Shown in pieces: positions 52,738 to 61,272 of a DNA stretch of 64,000 nt; the first letter of the stretch is position 1; each line of letters begins with the position of its first letter. The notes under the pieces were generated by a model. That model had not been told where the DNA came from. It was given only the letters and a program-made list of their open reading frames with translations, and did no database searches. The DNA is from Desulfitibacter sp. BRH_c19 (GTDB lineage Bacteria; Bacillota; DSM-16504; Desulfitibacterales; Desulfitibacteraceae). Location: positions 1 through 64,000 of the forward strand of contig LOER01000022.1 of the NCBI GenBank assembly GCA_001515945.1, given 5' to 3'. The translations under genes and the position numbers were made by a program.

Positions 52738-52776
52738 AGAATTCAGAAGAATGGGGTCTACTGACTCCTGTATTCT
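52738..52776 (+). repeat. short interspersed inverted repeat (GAATTCAG...CTG.ATTC type)
   Basis: AGAATTCAG (52738-52746) pairs with CTGTATTCT (52768-52776) at 8 of 9 positions around a GGGGTCTACTGACTC core. A different repeat family from the GGGGACA elements. Confidence 0.5.
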
Positions 52777-52814
52777 ATATTACAAAAAACAAAAATTCAA
52801 GGAGGTAATTTTAA

Positions 52815-53090
52815 ATGAATAGTGCATTAGGAATGATTGAAACTAAAGGTTTGGTAGGATCAATAGAAGCAGCAGATGCAATGGTAAAAGCAGCAAATGT
52901 TACATTGATAGGAAAAGAACATGTAGGTGGTGGACTTGTAACAGTAATGGTAAGAGGAGACGTGGGAGCAGTTAAAGCGGCAACAGATGCTGGAGCAGCA
53001 GCTGCACAAAGAGTAGGAGAACTTATTTCCGTACACGTAATTCCAAGACCACATAGTGATGTAGAAGCAATTTTACCAAGTACTAAGTAA
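52815..53090 (+). CDS. eutM: hexameric BMC shell protein EutM
   Basis: A 91-residue single BMC-domain protein. [40 protein letters not shown] and [16 protein letters not shown] are canonical EutM/PduA features. It tiles the facets of the shell and passes small metabolites. AAGGAGG precedes ATG 52815. Confidence 0.96.
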   Translation: MNSALGMIETKGLVGSIEAADAMVKAANVTLIGKEHVGGGLVTVMVRGDVGAVKAATDAGAAAAQRVGELISVHVIPRPHSDVEAILPSTK

Positions 53091-53109
53091 ATACTGGTTA
53101 AAAAATGCT

Positions 53110-53221
53110 GGGGACATTCCTCAGCCCAAAAGCTATGTAATTGGGGACATTCCTAAGCCCAAATGATAGACCTTGAAAAGGTGTGTCCCCTTACATTATT
53201 TGAGGTGTGTCGCTGTACATT
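53110..53221 (+). repeat. tandem/nested REP-like elements between eutM and the second shell gene
   Basis: Two left halves (GGGGACATTCCTCAGC at 53110 and GGGGACATTCCTAAGC at 53143) are followed by two right halves (GGTGTGTCCCC at 53180 and GAGGTGTGTCGCTGTACA at 53202), so one element appears nested in or duplicated beside another. Confidence 0.7.
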
Positions 53222-53240
53222 AAGAAGGGGGTTGGGGGAC

Positions 53241-53732
53241 ATGAATCGATCGGCACTTGGAATGGTTGAAACCAGGGGTTTGGTTGGAGCAATAGAAGCA
53301 GCAGACGCAATGGTAAAAGCTGCAAATGTGGTATTGGTAGGCAAAGAAAATATAAGTGGTGGATTAGTAACGATAATGGTAAGAGGAGATGTAGGAGCAG
53401 TTAAAGCCGCAACAGATGCTGGGGCATCAGCAGCTCAGAGAGTGGGAGAACTTATTTCTGTACATGTAATTGCCAGACCTCATCTAGAATTAGAACCAAT
53501 CCTTCCTTTTCCAACCCCTGATAAACCTTATGAAGAAGAGCAGGTTTTAGAGGAACCGAAGGAAGAAGAAAAAGCACCAGAAGAAGAAAATGACGTAGAT
53601 TTAGATAAGCTAACAGTAGGTCAGTTAAGAAAATTAGCAAGAAAGATAGAGGGCATTTCACTAACTGGACGTCAAATATCTGTAGCAAATAAGGAAGTTC
53701 TTATCAAAGAAATAACCAAAACAAAAAACTAA
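53241..53732 (+). CDS. BMC shell protein with acidic linker and Rho-N/SAP-like C-terminal domain (EutK-like)
   Basis: A 163-residue protein. Residues 1-90 are a BMC domain nearly identical in pattern to EutM ([20 protein letters not shown]). A Glu/Pro-rich linker (about 100-120) leads to a small helical domain [20 protein letters not shown]...[11 protein letters not shown] resembling the Rho N-terminal/SAP fold, which can bind nucleic acid. E. coli EutK likewise carries a C-terminal DNA-binding-type domain. ATG 53241 is preferred because the longer frame from 53163 crosses the repeat elements. Likely arose by duplication of eutM. Confidence 0.85.
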   Translation: MNRSALGMVETRGLVGAIEAADAMVKAANVVLVGKENISGGLVTIMVRGDVGAVKAATDAGASAAQRVGELISVHVIARPHLELEPILPFPTPDKPYEEEQVLEEPKEEEKAPEEENDVDLDKLTVGQLRKLARKIEGISLTGRQISVANKEVLIKEITKTKN

Positions 53733-53810
53733 TAAGAGCAATATTTGAGAGTTTTACGTTATTCGCAGCTATAGATAGACAACGTACCGGAGAGAGAAAG
53801 GGGGATATAG

Positions 53811-55271
53811 GTGGCAATAGATTATGATTTACGGATAATTCAAGAAGCAAGGGATACCGCAAGAAAAGCAAAAGAAGCTCAGGAGGTTTTAGCCACCTTC
53901 TCAGAGGAACAAATAAATAAAATTCTTGCCTACATGTCCGAAGCAGTTGTGGAAAATGCTAGGTGGCTTGCAAAAATGGCTGTAGATGAAACCAAATATG
54001 GAATAGTTGAGCACAAAGTTATTAAGAATTTATTTGCAGGTAAGGATGTATATGAATATATAAAAGAGTTAAAAACAACAGGAGTAATAAAAGAGGATAC
54101 TGTTAATAAAGTAGTTGAAATTGCAGTTCCTGTAGGAGTGATACTTGGAATTATTCCTACAACAAATCCAACATCAACATTGATACACAACGCTTTGTGT
54201 GCCATAAAGGCAGGTAATGCAATAGTTTTCTCACCACACCCAGCCGCAATTAAATGTAGTTGTGCAACTGCTCAAATAATTAATGAAGCTGCCGTTAAGG
54301 CAGGAGCTCCAGATGGCGTAGTAAGCTGTCTGTCAAAGGTGAGTATGCAAGCAGTTAACGAGCTTATGCACCATGAGGCAATATCGGTAATAGTTGCCAC
54401 AGGGGGATCTGCCATGGTTAAGGCAGCATATAGTGCGGGAAAACCAGCCTTAGGAGTAGGGCCTGGTAATGTTCCAGCCTTTATAGAAAGAAGTGCTAAT
54501 ATAAAGCAGGCAGTAAAAGATATTATCACAAGTAAGACATTTGATAATGGAATGATATGTGCCTCAGAACAGGCAATAGTAGTTGATGAACCAATAAAGG
54601 ATCAAGTGATCAAAGAGCTAAAAAACCAGGGAGCTCACTTCTTAAATAGAGAAGAAACAGAGAAGGTTAGTAGACTTATAATGACACCTAAAGGTGGAAT
54701 GAATCCAGCCTTTGTGGGAAAAAGTCCTGACTTTATAGCAAATAAAGCAGGTGTACAAATACCCGCAAAAACTAAGATTTTAGTTGCACCATTGGATGGA
54801 TATGGTCCGGAATACCCATTATCCCATGAAAAATTAACCACAGTCCTAGGTTTTTATGTAGTTAAAGACTGGCATGAGGGTTGTCTACTAAGTATTGAAC
54901 TACTAAAACTTGGAGGAATAGGTCACTCATTTGCAATTCATTCTCAAAATGAAGAAATTATTAGAGAGTTTATTGTAAAACCTGTTTTTAGAATTTTAGT
55001 TAACACGCCATCAGCACTAGGTGGTGTTGGTTTTTCAACAGGACTTGCACCTTCAATGACATTAGGATGTGGTACTTGGGGAGGAAGTAGTCTTTCTGAT
55101 AACCTTACTCCATTACATTTAATAAACACTAAGAAGCTTGCTTATGGAACTGTAAATGTAGATTTTGAAAATAATACAGAAAGCACCTCTTCAGACATGT
55201 ATAGCCCAGATCAAGTTGCAGAGGTAGTGAAGCAGGTAATAGCCAGACTTCAAGAAGGAAAACATGCGTAA
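53811..55271 (+). CDS. eutE: CoA-acylating acetaldehyde dehydrogenase EutE/PduP
   Basis: A 486-residue aldehyde dehydrogenase. IPTTNPTSTLIHNALCAIKAGNA is the NAD-binding region, VATGGSAMVKAAYSAGKPALG the glycine-rich part, and Cys in DNGMICASEQA is the catalytic thiol. It oxidises acetaldehyde to acetyl-CoA with NAD inside the shell. The C-terminal SPDQVAEVVKQVIARLQ is an amphipathic helix like the encapsulation peptides usually found at the N-terminus of this family. GTG 53811 follows GAAAGGGGG. Confidence 0.95.
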   Translation: MAIDYDLRIIQEARDTARKAKEAQEVLATFSEEQINKILAYMSEAVVENARWLAKMAVDETKYGIVEHKVIKNLFAGKDVYEYIKELKTTGVIKEDTVNKVVEIAVPVGVILGIIPTTNPTSTLIHNALCAIKAGNAIVFSPHPAAIKCSCATAQIINEAAVKAGAPDGVVSCLSKVSMQAVNELMHHEAISVIVATGGSAMVKAAYSAGKPALGVGPGNVPAFIERSANIKQAVKDIITSKTFDNGMICASEQAIVVDEPIKDQVIKELKNQGAHFLNREETEKVSRLIMTPKGGMNPAFVGKSPDFIANKAGVQIPAKTKILVAPLDGYGPEYPLSHEKLTTVLGFYVVKDWHEGCLLSIELLKLGGIGHSFAIHSQNEEIIREFIVKPVFRILVNTPSALGGVGFSTGLAPSMTLGCGTWGGSSLSDNLTPLHLINTKKLAYGTVNVDFENNTESTSSDMYSPDQVAEVVKQVIARLQEGKHA

Positions 55272-55285
55272 AAGCAGGTGAAGTA

Positions 55286-55972
55286 ATGAATCAAAAGCAA
55301 TTGATTGAACTTGTGACAGAAGTAGTATATAGGCATCTAAAAGATCAAAAAAAGGATAAAATAGAATGCCAAATTTTAGATAAGGATACAATTCCTATAG
55401 GCATCTCTAATCGCCATGTCCATCTTTCCCAAGGTGATTTAGAAGCCTTATTCGGAAAAAATGTAAATTTGCGCATTTTCAAGGAGTTGTCTCAACCTGG
55501 CCAGTATGCCTGTGTAGAAACAGTTACCTTAGTTGGTCCAAAAGGTGTAATAGAAAAGGTTAGAGTTTTGGGTCCTACAAGAGATAAGACACAGGTTGAA
55601 ATTTCATTGTCGGATTGCTTTAAACTAGGTGTTCAAGCACCTATAAGAGACTCCGGAAAACTACAAGGATCAGTTGGCTTAACCCTAGTTGGTCCTGCTG
55701 GGGCTGTTACTATAAATGAAGGTACTATGATAGCAGCAAGACACATTCACATGCACACCTCTGATGCTCTTAAGTTGGGAGTTAAGGATGGAGATAAGGT
55801 AAATGTTAAGACCTCAGGCCAAAGGGTGATGGTTTTTCTAGAAGTCTTGGTCAGAGTTAGTGACAAATATAAGCTTGAAATGCATGTTGATATTGATGAA
55901 GCAAATGCTGCTTCTTTAAAAAATGGTGATACTGTTCAGTTAATCAATTTTTCTGATAGCTGTTTTAATTAG
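55286..55972 (+). CDS. pduL: PduL-type phosphotransacylase
   Basis: A 228-residue phosphotransacylase with two beta-barrel repeats. IPIGISNRHVHLSQGDLEAL and MIAARHIHMHTSDA carry the zinc-binding His residues. The N-terminal MNQKQLIELVTEVVYRHLK is an encapsulation helix. It turns acetyl-CoA into acetyl phosphate and recycles CoA within the shell, supplying substrate for ATP formation. AGCAGGTGAAG precedes ATG 55286, 15 bases after eutE. Last gene of the operon. Confidence 0.95.
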   Translation: MNQKQLIELVTEVVYRHLKDQKKDKIECQILDKDTIPIGISNRHVHLSQGDLEALFGKNVNLRIFKELSQPGQYACVETVTLVGPKGVIEKVRVLGPTRDKTQVEISLSDCFKLGVQAPIRDSGKLQGSVGLTLVGPAGAVTINEGTMIAARHIHMHTSDALKLGVKDGDKVNVKTSGQRVMVFLEVLVRVSDKYKLEMHVDIDEANAASLKNGDTVQLINFSDSCFN

Positions 55973-56067
55973 ATATATCTCGGTAAAATTATGGTAAACT
56001 GTAGATTTAGGAAGGATTTATTCATTCCATGTCTAATATAATAATAGTCGTGCTTTTTCACAATTAT

Positions 56068-56140
56068 GGGGGGTGGATCGGCATAGATCGCGTAGACTCT
56101 AAATTTACGTAGCCGGGTGGAACCCCCGGACTCCTCGCCA
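56068..56140 (+). tRNA. pylT: tRNA-Pyl (CUA anticodon)
   Basis: A 73-nucleotide tRNA with encoded CCA. Acceptor GGGGGGT pairs with ACTCCTC plus discriminator G. The D arm is GATC-GGCATA-GATC with the shortened loop typical of tRNA-Pyl; the anticodon stem CGTAGA/TTTACG has six pairs, also typical; the loop CTCTAAA gives anticodon CTA at 56099-56101. The T arm is CCGGG-TGGAACC-CCCGG and the variable region is very short. It closely resembles the Desulfitobacterium tRNA-Pyl. A TATAAT at 56037-56042 is a possible -10 element. A terminator follows. Confidence 0.96.
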
Positions 56141-56153
56141 AACTTTGTTTAAT

Positions 56154-56184
56154 AAAAGATTCTAGCAATGGCTAGAATCTTTTA
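56154..56184 (+). terminator. terminator of pylT
   Basis: AAAAGATTCTAGC (56154-56166) and GCTAGAATCTTTT (56171-56183) form a perfect stem with loop AATG. It separates the tRNA from pylB. Confidence 0.85.
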
Positions 56185-56212
56185 TAATAATACTTTAAAA
56201 GAGGTGGCCTAA

Positions 56213-57322
56213 GTGCAAAGGATTGATCCAAAAGCAAGCTTGGAGCAAATACTGGACAAGGCAGATAAAAACCAGTTTTTATCTAGAAATGAAATAGTTT
56301 ATATTTTAACATTAAATAAAAAAGAAGAACTTCAAAAGGTTTACGAAAAAGCACGTGAATTACGTAATAGGTATTTTAGCAATAAAGTGTTTCTTTATGG
56401 CTTTGTTTATTTTTCAACTTGGTGTCGTAATGATTGTGCTTTTTGCTATTATAGAAAATCCAATACACAAAGTCAAAGGTACAGAAAATCCAATGATGAA
56501 ATAATGAACACAGTACTGGGCCTTGCAGAATCTGGAGTTCATCTTATAGACTTAACAATGGGTGAAGACCCTAAATACCATTTAAATAGTGGTGGGTTTA
56601 ATTCATTGATGGAATTAATTGAAGATGTCAAATTACAAACCAAGCTACCTGTTATGGTTTCTCCTGGTGTAGTTTCTGAAGAAAATCTCAAGAAATTTGT
56701 AACCTTAGGTGCAGATTGGTATGCTTGCTACCAAGAAACACATAATGAAGAATTATTTAAGACTCTGCGTATCAATCAGAGCTATGAGGAGAGGCTTCAA
56801 AGTAAAATAAAAGCTATTGCAGCAGGACTATTGGTGGAAGAAGGGATCTTAACAGGTGTAGGTGATACAGCCCAAGATATAGCCCTTTCGATGGAAAACA
56901 TGAGAAATTTAGGAGCCCATCAGGTTCGTGTCATGAGCTTTGTTCCACAGACGGGAATTACTATGGAGGCCCATTCGAAAACTTCACCGGATACAGAGAT
57001 TAAGGTAATTGCTCTTTTAAGACTTTTGTTTCCGGATAAGCTAATACCTGCTTCTCTTGATATTGATGGGATTGAAGGTTTACGGGAACGTCTAGATGCA
57101 GGAGCAAATGTAATTACCTCTATTATACCTCCAATGTCTGGGTTGGCTGGTGTGGCACAAAATAGCAAGGACATAAAGGAAGGCCATAGAACAGTTCAAG
57201 GAATTACTCCAGTTCTCCAAGAAATGGGTCTTAAAAAAGCCTCAGTAGAGGAATATAAAAACTGGGTAGATGAAGAGAAAAAGAAAAAAGTTCATAATTT
57301 GCCAACAGGGTCTGTCATATGA
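56213..57322 (+). CDS. pylB: 3-methylornithine synthase PylB
   Basis: A 369-residue radical-SAM mutase. The cluster motif is CRNDCAFC (Cys-x3-Cys-x2-Cys, about residue 71), followed by GVHLIDLTMGEDP and LTGVGDTAQDIALSM of the PylB/BioB-like barrel. It rearranges L-lysine to (3R)-3-methyl-D-ornithine, the first step in pyrrolysine synthesis. GTG 56213 follows AGAGGTGG. The end overlaps pylC by four bases (ATGA). Confidence 0.96.
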   Translation: MQRIDPKASLEQILDKADKNQFLSRNEIVYILTLNKKEELQKVYEKARELRNRYFSNKVFLYGFVYFSTWCRNDCAFCYYRKSNTQSQRYRKSNDEIMNTVLGLAESGVHLIDLTMGEDPKYHLNSGGFNSLMELIEDVKLQTKLPVMVSPGVVSEENLKKFVTLGADWYACYQETHNEELFKTLRINQSYEERLQSKIKAIAAGLLVEEGILTGVGDTAQDIALSMENMRNLGAHQVRVMSFVPQTGITMEAHSKTSPDTEIKVIALLRLLFPDKLIPASLDIDGIEGLRERLDAGANVITSIIPPMSGLAGVAQNSKDIKEGHRTVQGITPVLQEMGLKKASVEEYKNWVDEEKKKKVHNLPTGSVI

Positions 57323-58488
57323 AGGTAGTAATAGTGGGTGGAAAATTACAGGGAGTAGAGGCTACCTATTTAGCGAAAAAAGCTGGATGGGAGGTTATCC
57401 TTGTTGATAAGAAGGAAAATGCAGCAGCAACAGGTATGTGTGATGTCTTTCATAGAATTAATATAATGAATGATCAAAGTGAAACCTTTGCCGAAATTAT
57501 ACGCGGCAAGGATTTAATTATCCCTGCTTTGGAGGATGCTGATGCTGTAAAAGTCATTGAAAAGATAGCTGTTAAAGAAGATATTCCAGTTGCCTTTGAC
57601 ATAAAATCCAATATAATATCATCTTCCAAATTAAAATCTGACAAGCTATTTGCGAAGAACAATATACCATCACCAAAATATTGGCCTAATTGTAGTGTTC
57701 CTGTAATAGCAAAACCTTCAGGTTTAAGTGGCAGTCATGGTGTAAGAAGATTTACTGACCTTAGGACTTTAGAAGAATTTATTAACAACAATATTCAGAG
57801 CAAAGATGAAAAATGGGTAATACAAGAATACTTGGATGGACCATCGTATTCTTTAGAGGTAATGGGGTATAAGGGTAAGTATGTTACATTTCAAACTACA
57901 GAAATACAGGTAGACTCAACCTATGATTGTAAGAGAGTCTTAGCACCAGTAAATATTGGGGATAACCTCGAAAAACAATTGCATGAAATAACAGAAAAGA
58001 TAGCTAGTGTTTTAAACCTCACAGGAATAATGGATGTTGAGGTAATTAATCAAAATGGTAAACTAAAGGTATTGGAAATTGATGCCAGATTACCAAGTCA
58101 AACACCTATAACGGTTTATAAGTCTACTGGAATTAATATGCTAACTCAACTTGCTGATATCTATGTATTTGGCAAATTACCTGTTATCAAAAAAAGTTTG
58201 AATATCAGTCATGTAATCTTTGAACATATATCAGTATCTTCTCAGAGAATAGAGATACTTGGTGAACATATAATGGCTAACGCTGGCCCGTTAAACCTTA
58301 AAGAGGATTTTTTTGGAGCTGACGAAGCCGTAACTAATTATAGACCAGGCAAAGAATTTTGGGTGGCTACTTTAATAATGACAGCAGAGGGCTATCATGA
58401 AGTTTGGAATAAGCGGGCAAAGGTGCTAAAGAATATCATGGATCATCTCAAAATATCGGAGCATAGTGATTCTTGTCCAACAGGATAA
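57319..58488 (+). CDS. pylC: 3-methylornithine-L-lysine ligase PylC
   Basis: A 389-residue ATP-grasp ligase. VVIVGGKLQGVEATYLAKKAG is the N-terminal nucleotide fold, VIAKPSGLSGSHGVRRF and WVIQEYLDGPSYSLEVMGY the ATP-grasp core, and VLEIDARLPSQTPITVYKSTG the metal site. It joins methylornithine to the side-chain amine of lysine. ATG overlaps the pylB stop, so translation is coupled. Confidence 0.95.
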   Translation: MKVVIVGGKLQGVEATYLAKKAGWEVILVDKKENAAATGMCDVFHRINIMNDQSETFAEIIRGKDLIIPALEDADAVKVIEKIAVKEDIPVAFDIKSNIISSSKLKSDKLFAKNNIPSPKYWPNCSVPVIAKPSGLSGSHGVRRFTDLRTLEEFINNNIQSKDEKWVIQEYLDGPSYSLEVMGYKGKYVTFQTTEIQVDSTYDCKRVLAPVNIGDNLEKQLHEITEKIASVLNLTGIMDVEVINQNGKLKVLEIDARLPSQTPITVYKSTGINMLTQLADIYVFGKLPVIKKSLNISHVIFEHISVSSQRIEILGEHIMANAGPLNLKEDFFGADEAVTNYRPGKEFWVATLIMTAEGYHEVWNKRAKVLKNIMDHLKISEHSDSCPTG

Positions 58489-58512
58489 TTCTCGAATTGG
58501 AGGGTATGGAAT

Positions 58513-58842
58513 ATGACTGAAAAGAAAAGGTACTATAGAAAGCAAGTTGATTTTTTCCGACTATTAAACAAAATAAAGCTTTGGCCCTCTCGTACTGGTG
58601 TGATTCATGGTATTAAGTCCATCAAGGAAAAAGGAAAATATGCTGAAATAACCACTCATTGTAATCAAACCTTTACAGTTATGAACTCAAAAAATAGTCG
58701 TGCAGCCAGATGGCTACGCAATAAATGGATGACTGGCACCTGTAAAGCATGCAAGATACCTAGTTGGAAGCTAGAAAAATTTTCAACTACTATGTTTACT
58801 CAACATTATGGTTCGGAATTAAGAGAGAAAAAGAATGGATAA
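58513..58842 (+). CDS. pylSn: pyrrolysyl-tRNA synthetase N-terminal subunit PylSn
   Basis: A 109-residue basic protein. LWPSRTGVIHGIKSI, NSKNSRAARWLRNKW and TCKACKIP match the N-terminal domain of archaeal PylS (WMSRTGTIH, NSRSSRTARALR, TCKRC). In bacteria this domain is a separate protein that grips the tRNA-Pyl variable and T arms and strengthens charging by PylSc. GGAGGGTATGG precedes ATG 58513, 24 bases after pylC. It shares a terminator with the convergent pylD. Confidence 0.95.
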   Translation: MTEKKRYYRKQVDFFRLLNKIKLWPSRTGVIHGIKSIKEKGKYAEITTHCNQTFTVMNSKNSRAARWLRNKWMTGTCKACKIPSWKLEKFSTTMFTQHYGSELREKKNG

Positions 58843-58844
58843 AC

Positions 58845-58869
58845 AAAGTCCGCCTTATGGCGGACTTTT
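58845..58869. terminator. bidirectional terminator between pylSn and pylD
   Basis: AAAGTCCGCC (58845-58854) pairs perfectly with GGCGGACTTT (58859-58868), flanked by A and T runs. Confidence 0.9.
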
Positions 58870-58877
58870 ACTTCTGT

Positions 58878-59702
58878 TTAGCTCTTGTTGTTTGCTCCTT
58901 GGACTGCCATGGCTAGCATTGTTACTACGCCTATTTGTAATGGGTCATGGATAATTCTATTTTTAAATACCTCATAAGCTTCATCAGATACACCTAGTGG
59001 CATTCCTGGAGCGGATATTTTGGCCTCCTGGTGTAAATTATTTAAAGTCATAAAGGCTTTTTCAGGAGATGCATCGATAATATATTTGTATTTTGGAATA
59101 GCTTCAGAAAGGCTTTCTTCAATAATGATACTTGGATTTAGGGAGGATAATTTATCTTTATCTATATCACATACTGCAACCTTTGCTTCCATATTTAAGA
59201 GATAATCTATACAATGGCTTCCTACTATCCCAGCCCCAACTACTAAGACCTCACAGTTTTTTAATCCATTGGATAATAGACTCAAGGCTTTTACAAACCC
59301 TTTCCCTGTTGCTTCTCCATTGTCTACCACTTTTCTAGATGCCAGGTTGATAGCTATAAATTGGTTGTCATCAGCCATAAAAATAATATCAGCATCCCTG
59401 TTAATAGCTTCTGCAATACCTGATACATCGTAGTTATTTGTTACAAAAACATGAAAACCTAAATAATTTATAAAGCTTTGTATTGATTGAGAAAAATTAC
59501 CAATTATTCCTTGGCCAGATGTTATTGGCACAACAGCGACTTTACTGTTTGAAATAGCTTCTTTGAAGTCTTTGATGGTTATACCCGCTGCAGAGACAGC
59601 AATTTCAGCCAGATTTACTCCACAATTTTCAAGTAATCTTCTATCATAAGCTCTAATCTGTTGATTTAAATCTTTCAGGTCCACTTCAGTTAATCTTGTC
59701 AC
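58878..59702 (-). CDS. pylD: pyrrolysine synthase PylD
   Basis: A 274-residue NAD-dependent dehydrogenase. The N-terminal LNQQIRAYDRRLLENCGVNL and the Rossmann motif VLVVGAGIVGSHCIDYL (about residue 156) define PylD. It oxidises the lysine-methylornithine dipeptide so that it cyclises to pyrrolysine. It lies 33 bases after pylSc on the minus strand. AGGAG precedes the ATG. Confidence 0.95.
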   Translation of the reverse strand: MTRLTEVDLKDLNQQIRAYDRRLLENCGVNLAEIAVSAAGITIKDFKEAISNSKVAVVPITSGQGIIGNFSQSIQSFINYLGFHVFVTNNYDVSGIAEAINRDADIIFMADDNQFIAINLASRKVVDNGEATGKGFVKALSLLSNGLKNCEVLVVGAGIVGSHCIDYLLNMEAKVAVCDIDKDKLSSLNPSIIIEESLSEAIPKYKYIIDASPEKAFMTLNNLHQEAKISAPGMPLGVSDEAYEVFKNRIIHDPLQIGVVTMLAMAVQGANNKS

Positions 59703-59735
59703 AATTCATAACTCCTCCAGTCTAAATAAAATGGT

Positions 59736-60572
59736 TTAAATATTTAAACGGGACCCATCAAGGTATGAAATACTTCGCCCAGTCCTTCGAATATTTTTAA
59801 AACCTTTTTTAACAGTTACCAATCTTTCTAAGCCAAAACCTATTCCTACCCAGGGGTCAAATATACCCCAGCTATTGTCCAAGGAATGAGGTCCATAGGC
59901 TCCTGATCCTATTTCCAAATCATTTACGACTACATCGATAGTCTCAATATAGACTTCTGATTCGCAGTTCTCCAGACTATAATTTGTTATATCTGCTGCT
60001 TCCATGACAATATGTGCAAGCTCTTTGAGCCTCTCGGTTTGTTTCCCCTCGAGCTCTCCCAATTCAACAAGATTAAGCATGGTAAACTCATTTAAATGGT
60101 TTGCTCCCTGAGATTCTTTGCGAAAGCATGTACCAATCTCAAAAATTTTAATAGGTTTTTCCCATATTCGCTCTAAGTCTCTCAATAGAGAATAGAGATT
60201 AGGAGCAAGCATGGGACGGAGACATTTGTTTTTGTCTACCCAGAATACCTGATTTGACAGAGGATGTTCACTTGTGATGGTCATTTTATCAAGCATTTCT
60301 TTTGGCAAAATATGTGGAGTAACTACCTGTACAAAGCCCTCCTGTGTAAGGCGTTCAGTAAGCTTACTTTCTAGTTGACAAAGTAAAGGACGAAATTCAT
60401 TAGTTTTTAGTTTAAATAAGTTTTTCTTGTTTTCTGTTACCAGCTTTTTATCGAGTTCTTGAAAAGCCTTGTCTCTTGCTCTTGTATTCTCAAAAAGATG
60501 CTCCAAAAATGAAGGATCTGCATTTAATTCAACTAGTCTTTGCCTTTGAACTTTACTCCAAGCAATGTCCAT
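59736..60572 (-). CDS. pylSc: pyrrolysyl-tRNA synthetase catalytic subunit PylSc
   Basis: A 278-residue class II synthetase. RPMLAPNLYSLLRDL forms the deep Pyl side-chain pocket, FEIGTCFRKESQGANHLNEF is motif 2 and GIGFGLERLVTVK motif 3. Asn in FTMLNLVELG matches the Pyl-binding Asn346 of Methanosarcina; the neighbouring Cys348 is Val here. It charges tRNA-Pyl. The tRNA-binding N-terminal domain is encoded separately (pylSn). AGGAGTGG precedes the ATG. First gene of the minus-strand pylSc-pylD unit. Confidence 0.96.
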   Translation of the reverse strand: MDIAWSKVQRQRLVELNADPSFLEHLFENTRARDKAFQELDKKLVTENKKNLFKLKTNEFRPLLCQLESKLTERLTQEGFVQVVTPHILPKEMLDKMTITSEHPLSNQVFWVDKNKCLRPMLAPNLYSLLRDLERIWEKPIKIFEIGTCFRKESQGANHLNEFTMLNLVELGELEGKQTERLKELAHIVMEAADITNYSLENCESEVYIETIDVVVNDLEIGSGAYGPHSLDNSWGIFDPWVGIGFGLERLVTVKKGFKNIRRTGRSISYLDGSRLNI

Positions 60573-60761
60573 TTAAACCACTCCTATGAAAATATATTCT
60601 ATTATAATTATTACCATTAAATGCATTTACATATATTATGTATATATTTCAACAGCATAATTGACGAATCCTTCATTTATCCCAATACTTACTAGCTCAA
60701 AGAATAATTCTTTTAAAAGGAGGGAAATATAACATGGAAAAACACGAAAGGGAGGTTGTTT

Positions 60762-61247
60762 ATGAGACAGTTTATAGGTGGCTTCATACTTGGTATATTC
60801 TTGGTTGGTATAGCCTTTGGAATGTTTTCTGCTGTTCAGCAGGGAGCTATAGATCAGTTCATACCAGCCCAGGGTGGGGTGGGTCAACCACGGCAAGATG
60901 ATGTATGGATGATTTCCAGAATGGTAGCAGCTGAAGCTCGGGGAGAACCTTTCGACGGGCAAGTTGCTGTTGCAGCCGTTATTGCTAATAGGATAAGGGA
61001 TCCACGTTTTCCCCCTACAGTAAATGGTGTAATATATCAGCCACTAGCTTTTGAACCAATATTAAATGGTAGTTTTTGGAATGTGAATCCTTCAAGCGAA
61101 CATGTTAGAGCAGCCAGATTAGCACTTAATGGTTGGGATCCTACTGGTGGGGCGACATTTTTCTGGAACCCTGCTACAGCAACGAGTAGATGGATTTGGA
61201 GTAGAACAGTCACATCAAGAATAGGTCGACATGTTTTTGGCTTTTAA
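60762..61247 (+). CDS. sleB: spore cortex-lytic enzyme SleB/CwlJ-type hydrolase
   Basis: A 161-residue protein with an N-terminal hydrophobic segment (FIGGFILGIFLVGIAFGMF) and a hydrolase_2 domain: RMVAAEARGEPFDGQVAVAAV contains the catalytic Glu, then NRIRDPRFPPTV and GATFFWNPATATSRW. The N-terminal peptidoglycan-binding domain of Bacillus SleB is missing. It acts on spore cortex peptidoglycan during germination. ATG 60762 has GGGAGG six bases upstream. Adjacent to ypeB, its usual partner. Confidence 0.93.
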   Translation: MRQFIGGFILGIFLVGIAFGMFSAVQQGAIDQFIPAQGGVGQPRQDDVWMISRMVAAEARGEPFDGQVAVAAVIANRIRDPRFPPTVNGVIYQPLAFEPILNGSFWNVNPSSEHVRAARLALNGWDPTGGATFFWNPATATSRWIWSRTVTSRIGRHVFGF

Positions 61248-61272
61248 CTGAAAAGAAGGTGAGGTGAAAATT

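Noticed and set aside
47398-53221. Repeats in the eut operon as a CRISPR array
   Set aside because: The copies are irregularly spaced, form inverted halves and lack uniform spacers.
53163-53240. N-terminal extension of the second BMC protein
   Set aside because: It consists of the REP-like repeat; the BMC domain starts right after ATG 53241.
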